Source of the DNA: Acidicapsa acidisoli
GTDB lineage: Bacteria; Acidobacteriota; Terriglobia; Terriglobales; Acidobacteriaceae
DNA length: 64,000 nt
Assembly: GCF_025685625.1 (NCBI RefSeq)
Contig: NZ_JAGSYI010000001.1
Coordinates: forward strand, 248,001-312,000
Reading direction: 5' to 3'
The position numbers were made by a program, and so were the translations under genes. The notes beneath the pieces are model-generated. The model ran no database searches, was not told where the DNA came from, and was given only the letters and a program-made list of their open reading frames with translations. Below, piece after piece: positions 41,304 through 49,237 of this stretch (its first letter is position 1; each line of letters opens with the position of its first letter).

Positions 41304-43469
41304 CTACTTCCCTTCTTCGCCAAACCCCTTTTGCAGAAAATCGACGATGCGTTGCCGCCCGTCAAAGCCGTGCCATGGCTCCGAAACCGGGTAACCGAAT
41401 ATACCGCGCGCCAACGGCCCATGATCTTCGCGCGGGTATGTGACCAGTTCAACCGGGACTCCGGCCTGCCTAAGCGCTCGGTACATCTCCTCCGCCTGCC
41501 CTACCGGATCGGTGACATCCGCTTCACCTTGTAACAGCAGGAATGGCGTCTTGGCCTTGCTTGCGCCGGAGAGCGGGCTTTGCCGCCATGCATCCTCGAC
41601 ATGCTCCCACGGCTTGCCGAAGTACCAGCGGTCATACCACGAGCCGTGTTCCGTGCCGTATTCACTGAACTGATTAATGACCGGAGCGCCGCTGATGATT
41701 GCCTTGAACCGGTCCGTCTTGCCCTCCGCGAAACCGGCCATTTCTCCACCATAGCTGTAGCCCATCAACGCCAGCTTGTCCGGGTCGATCGGGTATTGCT
41801 TGAGAACCGCATCGACGCCAGCCATCACATCGCGAAAATCTCCGCCGCCAAGATCATTCTTGTTTGCCGCGGCAAATTTCACGCCGTAAGCGCTCGATCC
41901 GCGCGGATTGGGGCGCAGAATTGCCCATCCGTGGCCGACGAGGAACCCCGTCCACTCGCCATAGCGGTCCTCCCAGGCACCCAGCGGCCCGCCATGCACA
42001 TCGACAATCAGCGGAACCTTCTTATTAGCAACCTCCGGCGGCAGATAAAGCAGTCCCTCAATTGTCAGGCCATCGCTCTGCCACTGCACGAGTTGGGATT
42101 TCACGCTGCTAAAGTGCCGCGTCGTCAGCTCCGGAGTCGCAAGCGTCTTGCATTCTCCACCGAGCGACGCCGCATAGCAAAGCGAATCCGGATGGTCGCT
42201 TCCCGACGCAAGCCAGACCCAGCCCGTTTGCTTCCGGTTGGTGCTCAGGCCAATGACGACCGGAGTCTCTTGAGCGATAGATTCCGGCACGCTCTTGCCA
42301 TCGAGAGCGAGGCGCACTGCGGTCATCCTCGTTCCCTCCGTCGCAGCCGCCAAAACATTGCCGTCCGGCAGATACACCGGCTCTCCGAAGCCAAGTCCGC
42401 CCTTGAAATCCGCCATCAGACGCCGAGCCTCCGGCTGCTCGGATGAATCCGCGCCAGGCAGTGCAATGGCGAACAACTCTTCTACCCCTGGAGGCGCATC
42501 TTCCGAAGTCTGCGCGGCAAACACAATCTCGCTGCCGTCCGGCTTCCACCCGATGCCGTCGCGAACGGTCGCCGGAACGCCCTTCAATGACATAGGTTTG
42601 TCCAGCGCATCCGTGCTCACCAGCCACGCCGTTGCTGCCGGACCCAGGTCGCTGGCGTCATTCGGCAACTCCGTGATCACCACGATTCGATTGCTCTGCG
42701 GTGACCAGGAGACAGCGTGAACATCCGGCGCGAGGGTGACCGGCTTCAACGCGCCGTCAAGATTCCCATCGGACTTTAGGGCAGCCAGATAAAGCCTCTC
42801 ACCGTGGCGCTCGTGATTGACCCACACCGCATCAGCTTTCGCGTCCTTGGCCTTCTTCTCGCCGGGTGTCTCCGGATCGCTCGCCCATACCGCCAGCCAA
42901 TGGCTATCCGGCGAAACGGCGAAGCCGCTCACATTGATCGCGATAGCTTCGGGCTTCGCATCGTCCTTCTTGGCTCCATCCTTATCCGAATCGGGAGCGC
43001 CGCTCTTCGCCGGAGGAACGAATCCCGGCTCTTTGGAGTCATCCACGACTGGCAATACCTTAAGCTCGTACGGCATCGCCTCTCCGCCTGAAAGAGGAAG
43101 TCGAAAGAGCTGCGTCGTCTCTCCTCGTTTCGCCAAAAACAGGATTGCACTGCCATCCGGAGCCCACGCCGCATTGTGCTCTCCCCGCTTGTCTGTCGAA
43201 GGCGAGTAAGTCAGTTGGCGTGACACGCCGCCCGCCACGGAAGCCAGCAAAAGATGACTCTTTGCCCCATCCGCAGTTGCGTCCGTCATCGTAAACAGGA
43301 CATCTCGGCCATCGGGAGAAAGCTGTGGCGACGCAATCGCCTTCACATGACGAAGATCCTCGGAGTTGGGAAAGCGAAGTTCTTGTCCTGAAGCAGCCGT
43401 ACCAACCATGGGCAACGAAAAGGACGTGAGCAGGCACAAACGCCAAAGAATGAAAGTTGTCTGTTTCAT
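41304..43469 (-). CDS. Secreted S9-family (prolyl oligopeptidase-like) peptidase
   Basis: A 721-residue exported peptidase with a signal peptide (WRLCLLTSFSLPMVGTAASG), an N-terminal beta-propeller built of WD40-like repeats (SPQLSPDGRDVLFTMTD, NAAWAPDGSAILFLAKRGE) and a C-terminal hydrolase domain. The catalytic triad is seen as Ser in LMGYSYGGEMAGF, Asp in LLQGEADVTDP and His in YPREDHGPLARG. The dipeptide-type specificity is not determined. The ATG at 43469 is chosen over an upstream start because the signal peptide follows. It is convergent with the DUF5916 gene. Confidence 0.92.
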   Translation of the reverse strand: MKQTTFILWRLCLLTSFSLPMVGTAASGQELRFPNSEDLRHVKAIASPQLSPDGRDVLFTMTDATADGAKSHLLLASVAGGVSRQLTYSPSTDKRGEHNAAWAPDGSAILFLAKRGETTQLFRLPLSGGEAMPYELKVLPVVDDSKEPGFVPPAKSGAPDSDKDGAKKDDAKPEAIAINVSGFAVSPDSHWLAVWASDPETPGEKKAKDAKADAVWVNHERHGERLYLAALKSDGNLDGALKPVTLAPDVHAVSWSPQSNRIVVITELPNDASDLGPAATAWLVSTDALDKPMSLKGVPATVRDGIGWKPDGSEIVFAAQTSEDAPPGVEELFAIALPGADSSEQPEARRLMADFKGGLGFGEPVYLPDGNVLAAATEGTRMTAVRLALDGKSVPESIAQETPVVIGLSTNRKQTGWVWLASGSDHPDSLCYAASLGGECKTLATPELTTRHFSSVKSQLVQWQSDGLTIEGLLYLPPEVANKKVPLIVDVHGGPLGAWEDRYGEWTGFLVGHGWAILRPNPRGSSAYGVKFAAANKNDLGGGDFRDVMAGVDAVLKQYPIDPDKLALMGYSYGGEMAGFAEGKTDRFKAIISGAPVINQFSEYGTEHGSWYDRWYFGKPWEHVEDAWRQSPLSGASKAKTPFLLLQGEADVTDPVGQAEEMYRALRQAGVPVELVTYPREDHGPLARGIFGYPVSEPWHGFDGRQRIVDFLQKGFGEEGK

Positions 43470-43498
43470 CTCGCCAGAATACAGGCGCGAATTCGCCA

Positions 43499-43528
43499 AA
43501 GGCCGTTTCGCGTAAGCGAAACGGCCTT
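43499..43528 (-). terminator. Terminator of infC
   Basis: A 13-bp stem (43499-43511 pairs with 43516-43528) with a GTAA loop on the plus strand, ending CCTTT on the minus strand. It is 36 bases after the infC stop and lies just upstream of the S9 peptidase start, so it insulates the two genes. Confidence 0.7.
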
Positions 43529-43564
43529 AATCATCTGACTTTTATGGGAGTCATGCGAGTTGGC

Positions 43565-44182
43565 TTATGCCTGTGGTGAGTTCGCTGCCGGAGCCTTCGC
43601 CACTGGAGTCTGGGTTAGCGCGGCAGTGGGCTTGGGCTTCGCCGGCTCCGCCTTCTTGGATGGTGCGATGATGGCGTGCAGGATAGTCCCTTCCATGCGC
43701 GGCATAAATTCAACGATACCGGCCTCTCCAATGTCCTGAATGAGGCGATTGATGATGTTGTAGCCGAGTTCGCGGTGCGCCATCTGACGGCCACGGAAGC
43801 GAAGGCTGGCCTTGACCTTGTCGCCGTCGTTGAGGAAGCGGACTGCCTGATTTTTTTTTGTCTGGTAGTCATGCTCGTCAACGGTCACAGAGAATTTGAC
43901 CTCTTTGACAACGATGACCTTTTGCTTCTTGCGCGCGGCGCTTTCGCTCTTGTCCTTTTCGTAAAGGAAGCGCCCGTAATCCTGGATTCGACAAACAGGA
44001 GGGATCGCATTGGGTGAGACTTCCACAAGATCAAGCCCACGCTCGCGGGCGATCTTCAGTGCCTCGAAGGGAGGCAAAATGCCCATCTGCTCCCCATTTT
44101 CATCAATAACGCGGATCTCCCGCGCGCGGATTCTTTCGTTGATGCGAATAAACTGCTTTGCTGAACGCTTGTCGAGTGCGAT
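43565..44182 (-). CDS. infC: Translation initiation factor IF-3, apparent AUC start
   Basis: A 205-residue IF-3 with the N-terminal domain (RINERIRAREIRVIDENGEQ), linker (LYEKDKSESAARKKQK) and C-terminal domain (VKEVKFSVTVDEHDYQTKKN, KASLRFRGRQMAHRELG). A Lys/Ala/Pro-rich extension of about 25 residues follows the usual end. The start is placed at ATC 44182: GGAGG precedes it at the ideal 6-base spacing and the sequence downstream is the normal IF-3 start. The nearest conventional in-frame start (GTG 44302) would add 40 residues of unrelated, Cys-rich sequence. A rare start codon allows IF-3 to repress its own translation, as known for AUU in E. coli. Confidence 0.92.
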   Translation of the reverse strand: MALDKRSAKQFIRINERIRAREIRVIDENGEQMGILPPFEALKIARERGLDLVEVSPNAIPPVCRIQDYGRFLYEKDKSESAARKKQKVIVVKEVKFSVTVDEHDYQTKKNQAVRFLNDGDKVKASLRFRGRQMAHRELGYNIINRLIQDIGEAGIVEFMPRMEGTILHAIIAPSKKAEPAKPKPTAALTQTPVAKAPAANSPQA

Positions 44183-44194
44183 GGTTCCCCTCCG
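44183..44194 (-). promoter_or_regulatory. Strong Shine-Dalgarno deciding the infC start
   Basis: On the minus strand CGGAGGGGAACC directly precedes ATC at 44182-44180, with 6 bases between GGAGG and the codon. This spacing is the main reason for the AUC start. Confidence 0.7.
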
Positions 44195-44375
44195 TGATTC
44201 AATACCCGTGCTGCAGCATCCTCCTTGGACGCAAGCTCGCGCTCCGAGTATATCATTGGTTGGATGCGGCCTGCATCGCCGAAGGATGTGGCTGTCCCAC
44301 ACTTCTTAGCTTTTGCGCCGATTCGGTACAAATCCCCATTTAGGGGCAACCGGCATCCCCTAGGAGAAAATCACC

Positions 44376-45005
44376 ATGCACATCGCCCTCTACGGAGCCA
44401 CCGGCCAATCCGGCAGCCGCATTCTTACGGAACTCTTGGCGCGTGGCCATCAGGTGACCACAGTCGTCCGTAACCCCGCCAAACTTTCAGCGCGACGGGG
44501 CCTCACTGTCGTGCAAGGCGACGTCTCCACTGTCGACACCATCGCGGAGAAGATCAAAGGGGCGGATGCCGTGGTGAGCGCCTACGCTCCGCCCGCCGAC
44601 GAGACCGATCAACTCATCCCGGTCACTGGCCGTTTCATTGAGGCAGTCAAGCAGGCCGGCGTGCCGCGCCTCATCATCGTCGGTGGCGCAGGCAGCCTGG
44701 AAGTCGCGCCAGGTGTAACCGTAATCGAGAGCGGCCACCTGCCTGCCCAATGGCTGCCTATCGCCATTTCGCATCAAAAAACGCTCGATCTGATCAGGAA
44801 GTCCGAGATCAACTGGACCTACTTCAGCCCCGCCGGATTCTTCGTTCCCGGCGAACGGACAGGCAAATTCCGTCTGGGCACCGACCAACTCATCGCCAAC
44901 GAGCAGGGCGACAGCAGAATCTCCCTGGAAGACTATGCGATTGCGCTGGTCGACGAACTCGAGTCTCCAAAGCGCGAGCGCCAGCGCTTCACCATCGGCT
45001 ACTGA
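44376..45005 (+). CDS. NAD(P)H-binding oxidoreductase, atypical SDR family
   Basis: A 209-residue Rossmann-fold protein. The nucleotide-binding turn IALYGATGQSGSRILTELLA opens the protein; VVQGDVSTVDTIAEKIKGAD and PRLIIVGGAGSLEVAPG follow the NmrA/atypical-SDR pattern (PF13460). The canonical SDR Tyr-Lys pair is not obvious. AGGAGA lies 8 bases before the ATG. A terminator follows, so it is monocistronic. The substrate is unknown; related proteins act as quinone reductases or flavin reductases. Confidence 0.87.
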   Translation: MHIALYGATGQSGSRILTELLARGHQVTTVVRNPAKLSARRGLTVVQGDVSTVDTIAEKIKGADAVVSAYAPPADETDQLIPVTGRFIEAVKQAGVPRLIIVGGAGSLEVAPGVTVIESGHLPAQWLPIAISHQKTLDLIRKSEINWTYFSPAGFFVPGERTGKFRLGTDQLIANEQGDSRISLEDYAIALVDELESPKRERQRFTIGY

Positions 45006-45023
45006 AGAGATAGCTCGGAACGC

Positions 45024-45054
45024 GGCGGCAGGGAACGATTCGCAATCTGCCGCC
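45024..45054. terminator. Terminator hairpin between convergent genes
   Basis: A perfect 8-bp stem GGCGGCAG/CTGCCGCC with a 15-base loop, between the ends of the oxidoreductase and dienelactone hydrolase genes. Confidence 0.5.
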
Positions 45055-45072
45055 CTGACCCTATTTCTGACC

Positions 45073-45906
45073 CTACATATTCTTTAGCAACATAGTCAGG
45101 CGCTTCATCCCCTCTTCCCGCGCCTTCTTATTCTCCGGGCTCGCATCGGGAGCCTCCCCGGCACGCATGAAGCCGTGGCCAGCACCTTCATAGCTCACCG
45201 GCTCGTACTTTTTCCCTGCCGCTTTCATCGCCTCTGTCGTCGCTGGCACTGTCGCTCCGATACGCCCGTCGTTGCCCGCGTAAAAGGCATACACCGGAGC
45301 CTGGATCGACTTGATCGCCTCAGCATCGGGGCCGGGACCGTAAAACACGAAAGCCGCGTTCAGATCATGGCGATGCGTCGCATAAGCAAACGACTTGCCG
45401 CCACCCCAGCAAAAACCGACCACGGCCAGCTTGCCGTTTGAAGCGGGCAGCTTCTTCGCAAAGTCCGCCGTCGCGTCCAGATCCGCCGTAACAGTCTCCG
45501 GATTCAGCCCCGAAACTGCCTTCACGGCAGCATCCTGATCGGGAAATGCGCTGCTGCCGCCGCCATTCGGCCCAAAACCAGAAAGCAAATCCGGCGCAAT
45601 CACAATATATCCAGCAGCGGCGAGATCGTCCGCCATGCTGCGCGCCCAGTCGCTGAGCCCAAAGATCTCGTGGATCAGGACCACAACCGGCGCCTTTCCC
45701 TTGACTTCCGGGTAAACAACAAAGGCCTGCACCGAGCGGTCGCCGTGCTTGACCGTCACCCACTCGCGATGGCGCGGCGACTTGTCTAGCTTCTGCTTGG
45801 CCCAATCCTGGGCAATGAGCCCGGTCGTCGCCGTGGCCAGAAATCCAAACGCTGCGAGAAGCAGAAGCGCACGTCGAAGGGAGGAGAAAGACCGCTGTGT
45901 TCTCAT
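45073..45906 (-). CDS. Exported dienelactone-hydrolase-family protein
   Basis: A 277-residue alpha/beta hydrolase with a signal peptide (ALLLLAAFGFLATATTGLIA). The fold shows VVVLIHEIFGLSDWARSMAD, the nucleophile elbow VVGFCWGGGKSF with Cys, as in dienelactone hydrolases, the Asp region YAFYAGNDGRIGAT and His in GAGHGFMR. The ATG at 45906 is chosen because the signal peptide follows. It is 58 bases downstream of mtaB on the same strand and may be cotranscribed. The substrate is unknown. Confidence 0.88.
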   Translation of the reverse strand: MRTQRSFSSLRRALLLLAAFGFLATATTGLIAQDWAKQKLDKSPRHREWVTVKHGDRSVQAFVVYPEVKGKAPVVVLIHEIFGLSDWARSMADDLAAAGYIVIAPDLLSGFGPNGGGSSAFPDQDAAVKAVSGLNPETVTADLDATADFAKKLPASNGKLAVVGFCWGGGKSFAYATHRHDLNAAFVFYGPGPDAEAIKSIQAPVYAFYAGNDGRIGATVPATTEAMKAAGKKYEPVSYEGAGHGFMRAGEAPDASPENKKAREEGMKRLTMLLKNM

Positions 45907-45964
45907 GGCGACGATTCTATTGCACGGCTCCCGCCCGAGCAACCCGGACGACGTCCAGCCTGTG

Positions 45965-47338
45965 TCATAAATCGGTACGCTGCAGTATGGCCTCGTCGAT
46001 CCCCGTCAGCTTGATCCGCACCAGCCGGTTCGCCGGCTCGACCCCGCTCATCTCGACCGGAAGGTAGTTGTCCGTGAGCAAGGAAGTCCGCCCTCGGGCC
46101 GCGACTTCGGCTGCGGTATGCAGCGTAATTGCGGGCAAGGTGCATCCGATTAACCCTGCTCGGAAGCGGCGACCTTTCTCAGCGGCAAGATCGCGCAAGG
46201 TCGCCATGCGTTCGCTCACCGCTTGCGAAGCAACCGGACTCTCGCGATGCAGTTCCCAGCCTCGAGTTCCCGGTCGCGGTGAAAACGGAAACAGATGGAG
46301 ATAGGTAAACGGCAGCCTCGCGATCATGTCGGAGGTTTCGCGAAATTCCGCATCCGTCTCGCCGGGAAAGCCAACCATGACATCGGCACCGACGGCCAAC
46401 TCCTGCCCTGCGGCATCGACCAGCGCTGCCACCTTCTGCTCGTAATGCCACGGACGATAACGGCGATGCATTCGTCGCAATACAGCGTCCGAGCCGGATT
46501 GGAGCGGCAAGTGGGCGTGACGCGCCAGTCTGCCGGCGCCAAATTCCCGCATCAACCCGATCAGCTCCGGAGTCCAGTCCATCGGCTCAATCGAACTCAG
46601 GCGCAAACGCGGCAATCCAGTTTCCGTCAGAATCTCCCGCACTAACCCCGCCAGCGAGTAACCCTCCGACAGATCGCGACCCCAGCGCCCGAGATTGATG
46701 CCCGAGATTACAAGTTCCTTGCCATCGGCGGCGACAAAGCCCCGCACCTGATCCAGCACTTTCGCGCGCGAAAGGCTGCGCGATGCCCCGCGCGTGGTCG
46801 GAATAATGCAGAACGTGCAGCGGTTGCCGCAGCCCTCCTGGATCTTGAGGTTAGGCCGCGTCTGCAAGCCCGGAACCACCTGAGCTCCCTCAATATAAGA
46901 GTGCGCAAATCGATCATCCGCCCAGACCTGCGCCGAGGAGGGACTCAATAGCAGATCCGAAGGAGAAATCAACGCCGCATTCGCCTGCGCATCTTCTTCA
47001 CGAAGCAACCCATGCACAATCTCCGGCACCATGCCCTTGTGGCTATTGCCGACCACGGCGCTGACTCCGTCCAGCGCGGCGATCTCATCGGGCGCGCGCT
47101 GTGCGTAGCAGCCAGTGACAACGATCTTCGCTTCCGGATTGAGCCGCCGCGTCTTGCGCACAAAGGCGCGTGCATCGCGATCTGCCTCGGCGGTCACGCT
47201 GCATGTATTGAGGATCACAACGTCCGCTTCCGGCAGGGTGAGTTCAAACAGCCCCTCAGCGCGCAGACGCGAGCTTACCGCCTCGCCATCCGCGCGAGCC
47301 GCCCGGCATCCGAAGTTTTCGACGTGAAACCCGGCCAT
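45965..47338 (-). CDS. mtaB: tRNA t6A37 methylthiotransferase MtaB
   Basis: Radical-SAM enzyme that converts t6A37 of tRNAs reading ANN codons to ms2t6A. The 457-residue protein carries the N-terminal cluster Cys residues at 11, 46 and 77 (NFGCRAARADG, LNTCSVTAEAD, VTGCYAQRAPDE) and the radical-SAM CxxxCxxC at 170-177 (QEGCGNRCTFC). It has HLPLQSGSDAVLRRMHR and a C-terminal TRAM-like region. The ATG at 47338 has no Shine-Dalgarno, and a -10-like element lies 7 bases upstream. It is divergent from the MFS transporter gene. Confidence 0.95.
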   Translation of the reverse strand: MAGFHVENFGCRAARADGEAVSSRLRAEGLFELTLPEADVVILNTCSVTAEADRDARAFVRKTRRLNPEAKIVVTGCYAQRAPDEIAALDGVSAVVGNSHKGMVPEIVHGLLREEDAQANAALISPSDLLLSPSSAQVWADDRFAHSYIEGAQVVPGLQTRPNLKIQEGCGNRCTFCIIPTTRGASRSLSRAKVLDQVRGFVAADGKELVISGINLGRWGRDLSEGYSLAGLVREILTETGLPRLRLSSIEPMDWTPELIGLMREFGAGRLARHAHLPLQSGSDAVLRRMHRRYRPWHYEQKVAALVDAAGQELAVGADVMVGFPGETDAEFRETSDMIARLPFTYLHLFPFSPRPGTRGWELHRESPVASQAVSERMATLRDLAAEKGRRFRAGLIGCTLPAITLHTAAEVAARGRTSLLTDNYLPVEMSGVEPANRLVRIKLTGIDEAILQRTDL

Positions 47339-47345
47339 CTATATC

Positions 47346-47351
47346 AGAATA
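47346..47351 (-). promoter_or_regulatory. Candidate -10 element giving a leaderless mtaB mRNA
   Basis: TATTCT on the minus strand, exactly 7 bases upstream of the mtaB ATG, with no Shine-Dalgarno in between. This is the same arrangement as at the HIT gene and, with 9 bases, at tyrS. Confidence 0.35.
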
Positions 47352-47477
47352 GCAACGCATCGAATCGCGAATCCTATACTGGATAAGAGTTTCTGTTGAA
47401 CCAGCCCTTGCATCTCTAAGAAGTTGGAGTTTCGCCCCGGCCGCAACCGAGGCCACAGGACTAAAACTGGACTAGCT

Positions 47478-48677
47478 ATGACCACCGCCAGCGTTTCTCA
47501 GTACTCCCAGCGGGAACTGACGGCGCGCATTCTTCCCTATGTTTTCTTCACCTTTGCCTGCTACCTCGCCATTGGCGTACAACTGGCGATTCTGCCGTCC
47601 TATGTTCATCTGAATCTCGGGTACAACACCGTCCTCGCCGGACTAATCATCAGCATTGAATATGCCGCGACCGTTGTGACTCGCCCGCAGGCTGGCCGCA
47701 TGGTCGACCGCCTCGGAGCCAAGCGCACCGTGCTTTACGGGCTCGCAATCGGCGGAGTAAGCGGCGTCTGCACACTTCTGGCGGCTTTCTTTCCGCATAT
47801 CCCATGGCTGGGATTGACGTTTCTTGTTCTTGGACGCCTGCTGCTCGGCGCATGCGAAAGCATGGTTTCGACTGGCGCGACGATCTGGGGCATCCTCACG
47901 GTCGGCTCGGAACATACTGCAATTGTCATCAGTTGGAACGGCATCTGCACCTACGGCGCGCTCGCCGTCGGTGCTCCGCTCGGCGTCTTTCTGGAACGCA
48001 TCACCGGATTCTGGTCCATCGGCGCAATGGTAATTCTGCTCGGCTTTGCTCCTATCGCCATGGCCGCACGACTGCCTCGCGTACCGGTCTCACATGGAGA
48101 AAAGCTGCCTTTTCACCACGTCTTCGGCAAAGTCGCCCCGTTCGGATTGGGTCTGGCGCTTGGAAGTGTCGGTTTCGGAGTTCTGGCAACCTTCATCACG
48201 CTCGATTTCGCGCACCGGCAGTGGAATGGCGCAGCCTTTGCCCTCACGCTGTTCGGCGCGCTCTTTGTCTGCGCCCGGCTGATATTTGCCCATTCGATCA
48301 ATCGAGTCGGCGGATTCCGTGTAGCGACGGTCTGCTTCAGCGCAGAATTCTTTGGGCTATTGCTGCTCTGGCTTACGCACTCCGAAGCGCTTGCCTTTGT
48401 CGGAGCCGCGCTCACCGGCTTCGGATTTTCGCTGGTTTTTCCTGCGCTCGGCGTAGAAGCCGTCCGCCACATCCCGCCGCAGGACAAGGGAACTGCCCTC
48501 GGCGCCTACGGCGTTTTCATGGACTTCGCACTGATGGTCATCGGCCCTGCCGCCGGAGCGATCATCGGCGGCTTCGGCTACCCGCCGATCTACCTTTTCG
48601 CGGCCTGCTCCGTCCTCCTCGCGCTCGGACTGACGCAATGGCTGTCCAGCCGCGAACGAAAGACAAAGATGATCTAA
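47478..48677 (+). CDS. MFS transporter, YhhS-like
   Basis: A 399-residue membrane protein with twelve predicted spans. The spans 2-3 loop carries RPQAGRMVDRLGAKRTVLYG; the middle loop is VSHGEKLPFHHVFGKVAPFG. The sequence resembles the YhhS/arabinose-efflux-like MFS group; the substrate is not predictable. The ATG at 47478 is used because the first span follows shortly. TATACT at 47375-47380 is a possible -10 for this gene. The intergenic region is shared with mtaB. Confidence 0.88.
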   Translation: MTTASVSQYSQRELTARILPYVFFTFACYLAIGVQLAILPSYVHLNLGYNTVLAGLIISIEYAATVVTRPQAGRMVDRLGAKRTVLYGLAIGGVSGVCTLLAAFFPHIPWLGLTFLVLGRLLLGACESMVSTGATIWGILTVGSEHTAIVISWNGICTYGALAVGAPLGVFLERITGFWSIGAMVILLGFAPIAMAARLPRVPVSHGEKLPFHHVFGKVAPFGLGLALGSVGFGVLATFITLDFAHRQWNGAAFALTLFGALFVCARLIFAHSINRVGGFRVATVCFSAEFFGLLLLWLTHSEALAFVGAALTGFGFSLVFPALGVEAVRHIPPQDKGTALGAYGVFMDFALMVIGPAAGAIIGGFGYPPIYLFAACSVLLALGLTQWLSSRERKTKMI

Positions 48678-48713
48678 GTGCAACGGCGTTGAATTAGCTA
48701 TTAAGATAATTCG

Positions 48714-49160
48714 ATGTGCTTCCAACTATACGCAGCAACCACAAAGCCAATCCCGCGAAGGAAGTGGCAACAAGGCTCTCGGGACTTGCCGGTAGCATCC
48801 CTTACTGAGCGCGACGTTGCGGTTAAGGCACATTTCACCAATCCCGAAGTTCAATTTATTGGTTCCACTTCTGGTTGCGGCTGTGATTTCCCTCACGTCG
48901 TGTTTCAAGGCGGCGATTGGTATTTCTTTGAGGATTCGGAAATTGATGAAGAGCAGGCTGCCAGCGATCTTCTGAATCGCGAGGGCTTGGTTGGTGTCCT
49001 TCAATCAACCAGAGACTCGATGATTGAGTTATATGGAATGTGGGATGGAGACTTTGCTGACGCTCCGAGAATCTTCGAAGATATTTCGCTTGAGACTATT
49101 CTGAAATCCGATTTTCGTTTCAAAGAACGAGGATTCTATAGAGTGCATCTCCATTTCTAG
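48714..49160 (+). CDS. Conserved hypothetical protein, 148 residues
   Basis: A soluble protein starting CFQLYAATTKPIPRRKWQQG, with FIGSTSGCGCDFPHVVFQGG (Gly-Cys-Gly-Cys) and YFFEDSEIDEEQ. I recall similar short proteins with the same N-terminal and GCGC segments, but no known function. It is visibly lower in GC than its neighbours and stands alone between an MFS gene and the convergent rpsA, which suggests transfer. Confidence 0.7.
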   Translation: MCFQLYAATTKPIPRRKWQQGSRDLPVASLTERDVAVKAHFTNPEVQFIGSTSGCGCDFPHVVFQGGDWYFFEDSEIDEEQAASDLLNREGLVGVLQSTRDSMIELYGMWDGDFADAPRIFEDISLETILKSDFRFKERGFYRVHLHF

Positions 49161-49189
49161 CGAGTTGTACCGGATATATCGAATGCAGA

Positions 49190-49217
49190 AAAGGCCACCC
49201 CTCGCGAGGTGGCCTTT
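49190..49217 (-). terminator. Rho-independent terminator of rpsA
   Basis: A 10-bp stem AAAGGCCACC/GGTGGCCTTT with an 8-base loop. On the minus strand it ends in TTTT, 21 bases after the rpsA stop. It can also serve the convergent hypothetical gene. Confidence 0.75.
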
Positions 49218-49237
49218 GTGCTATTGCTGACTCCAGC

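Noticed and set aside
44183-44302. GTG 44302 as the infC start
   Set aside because: The added 40 residues are Cys/Arg-rich, unlike any IF-3 N-terminus I know, and the GGAGG sits directly before the downstream ATC instead.
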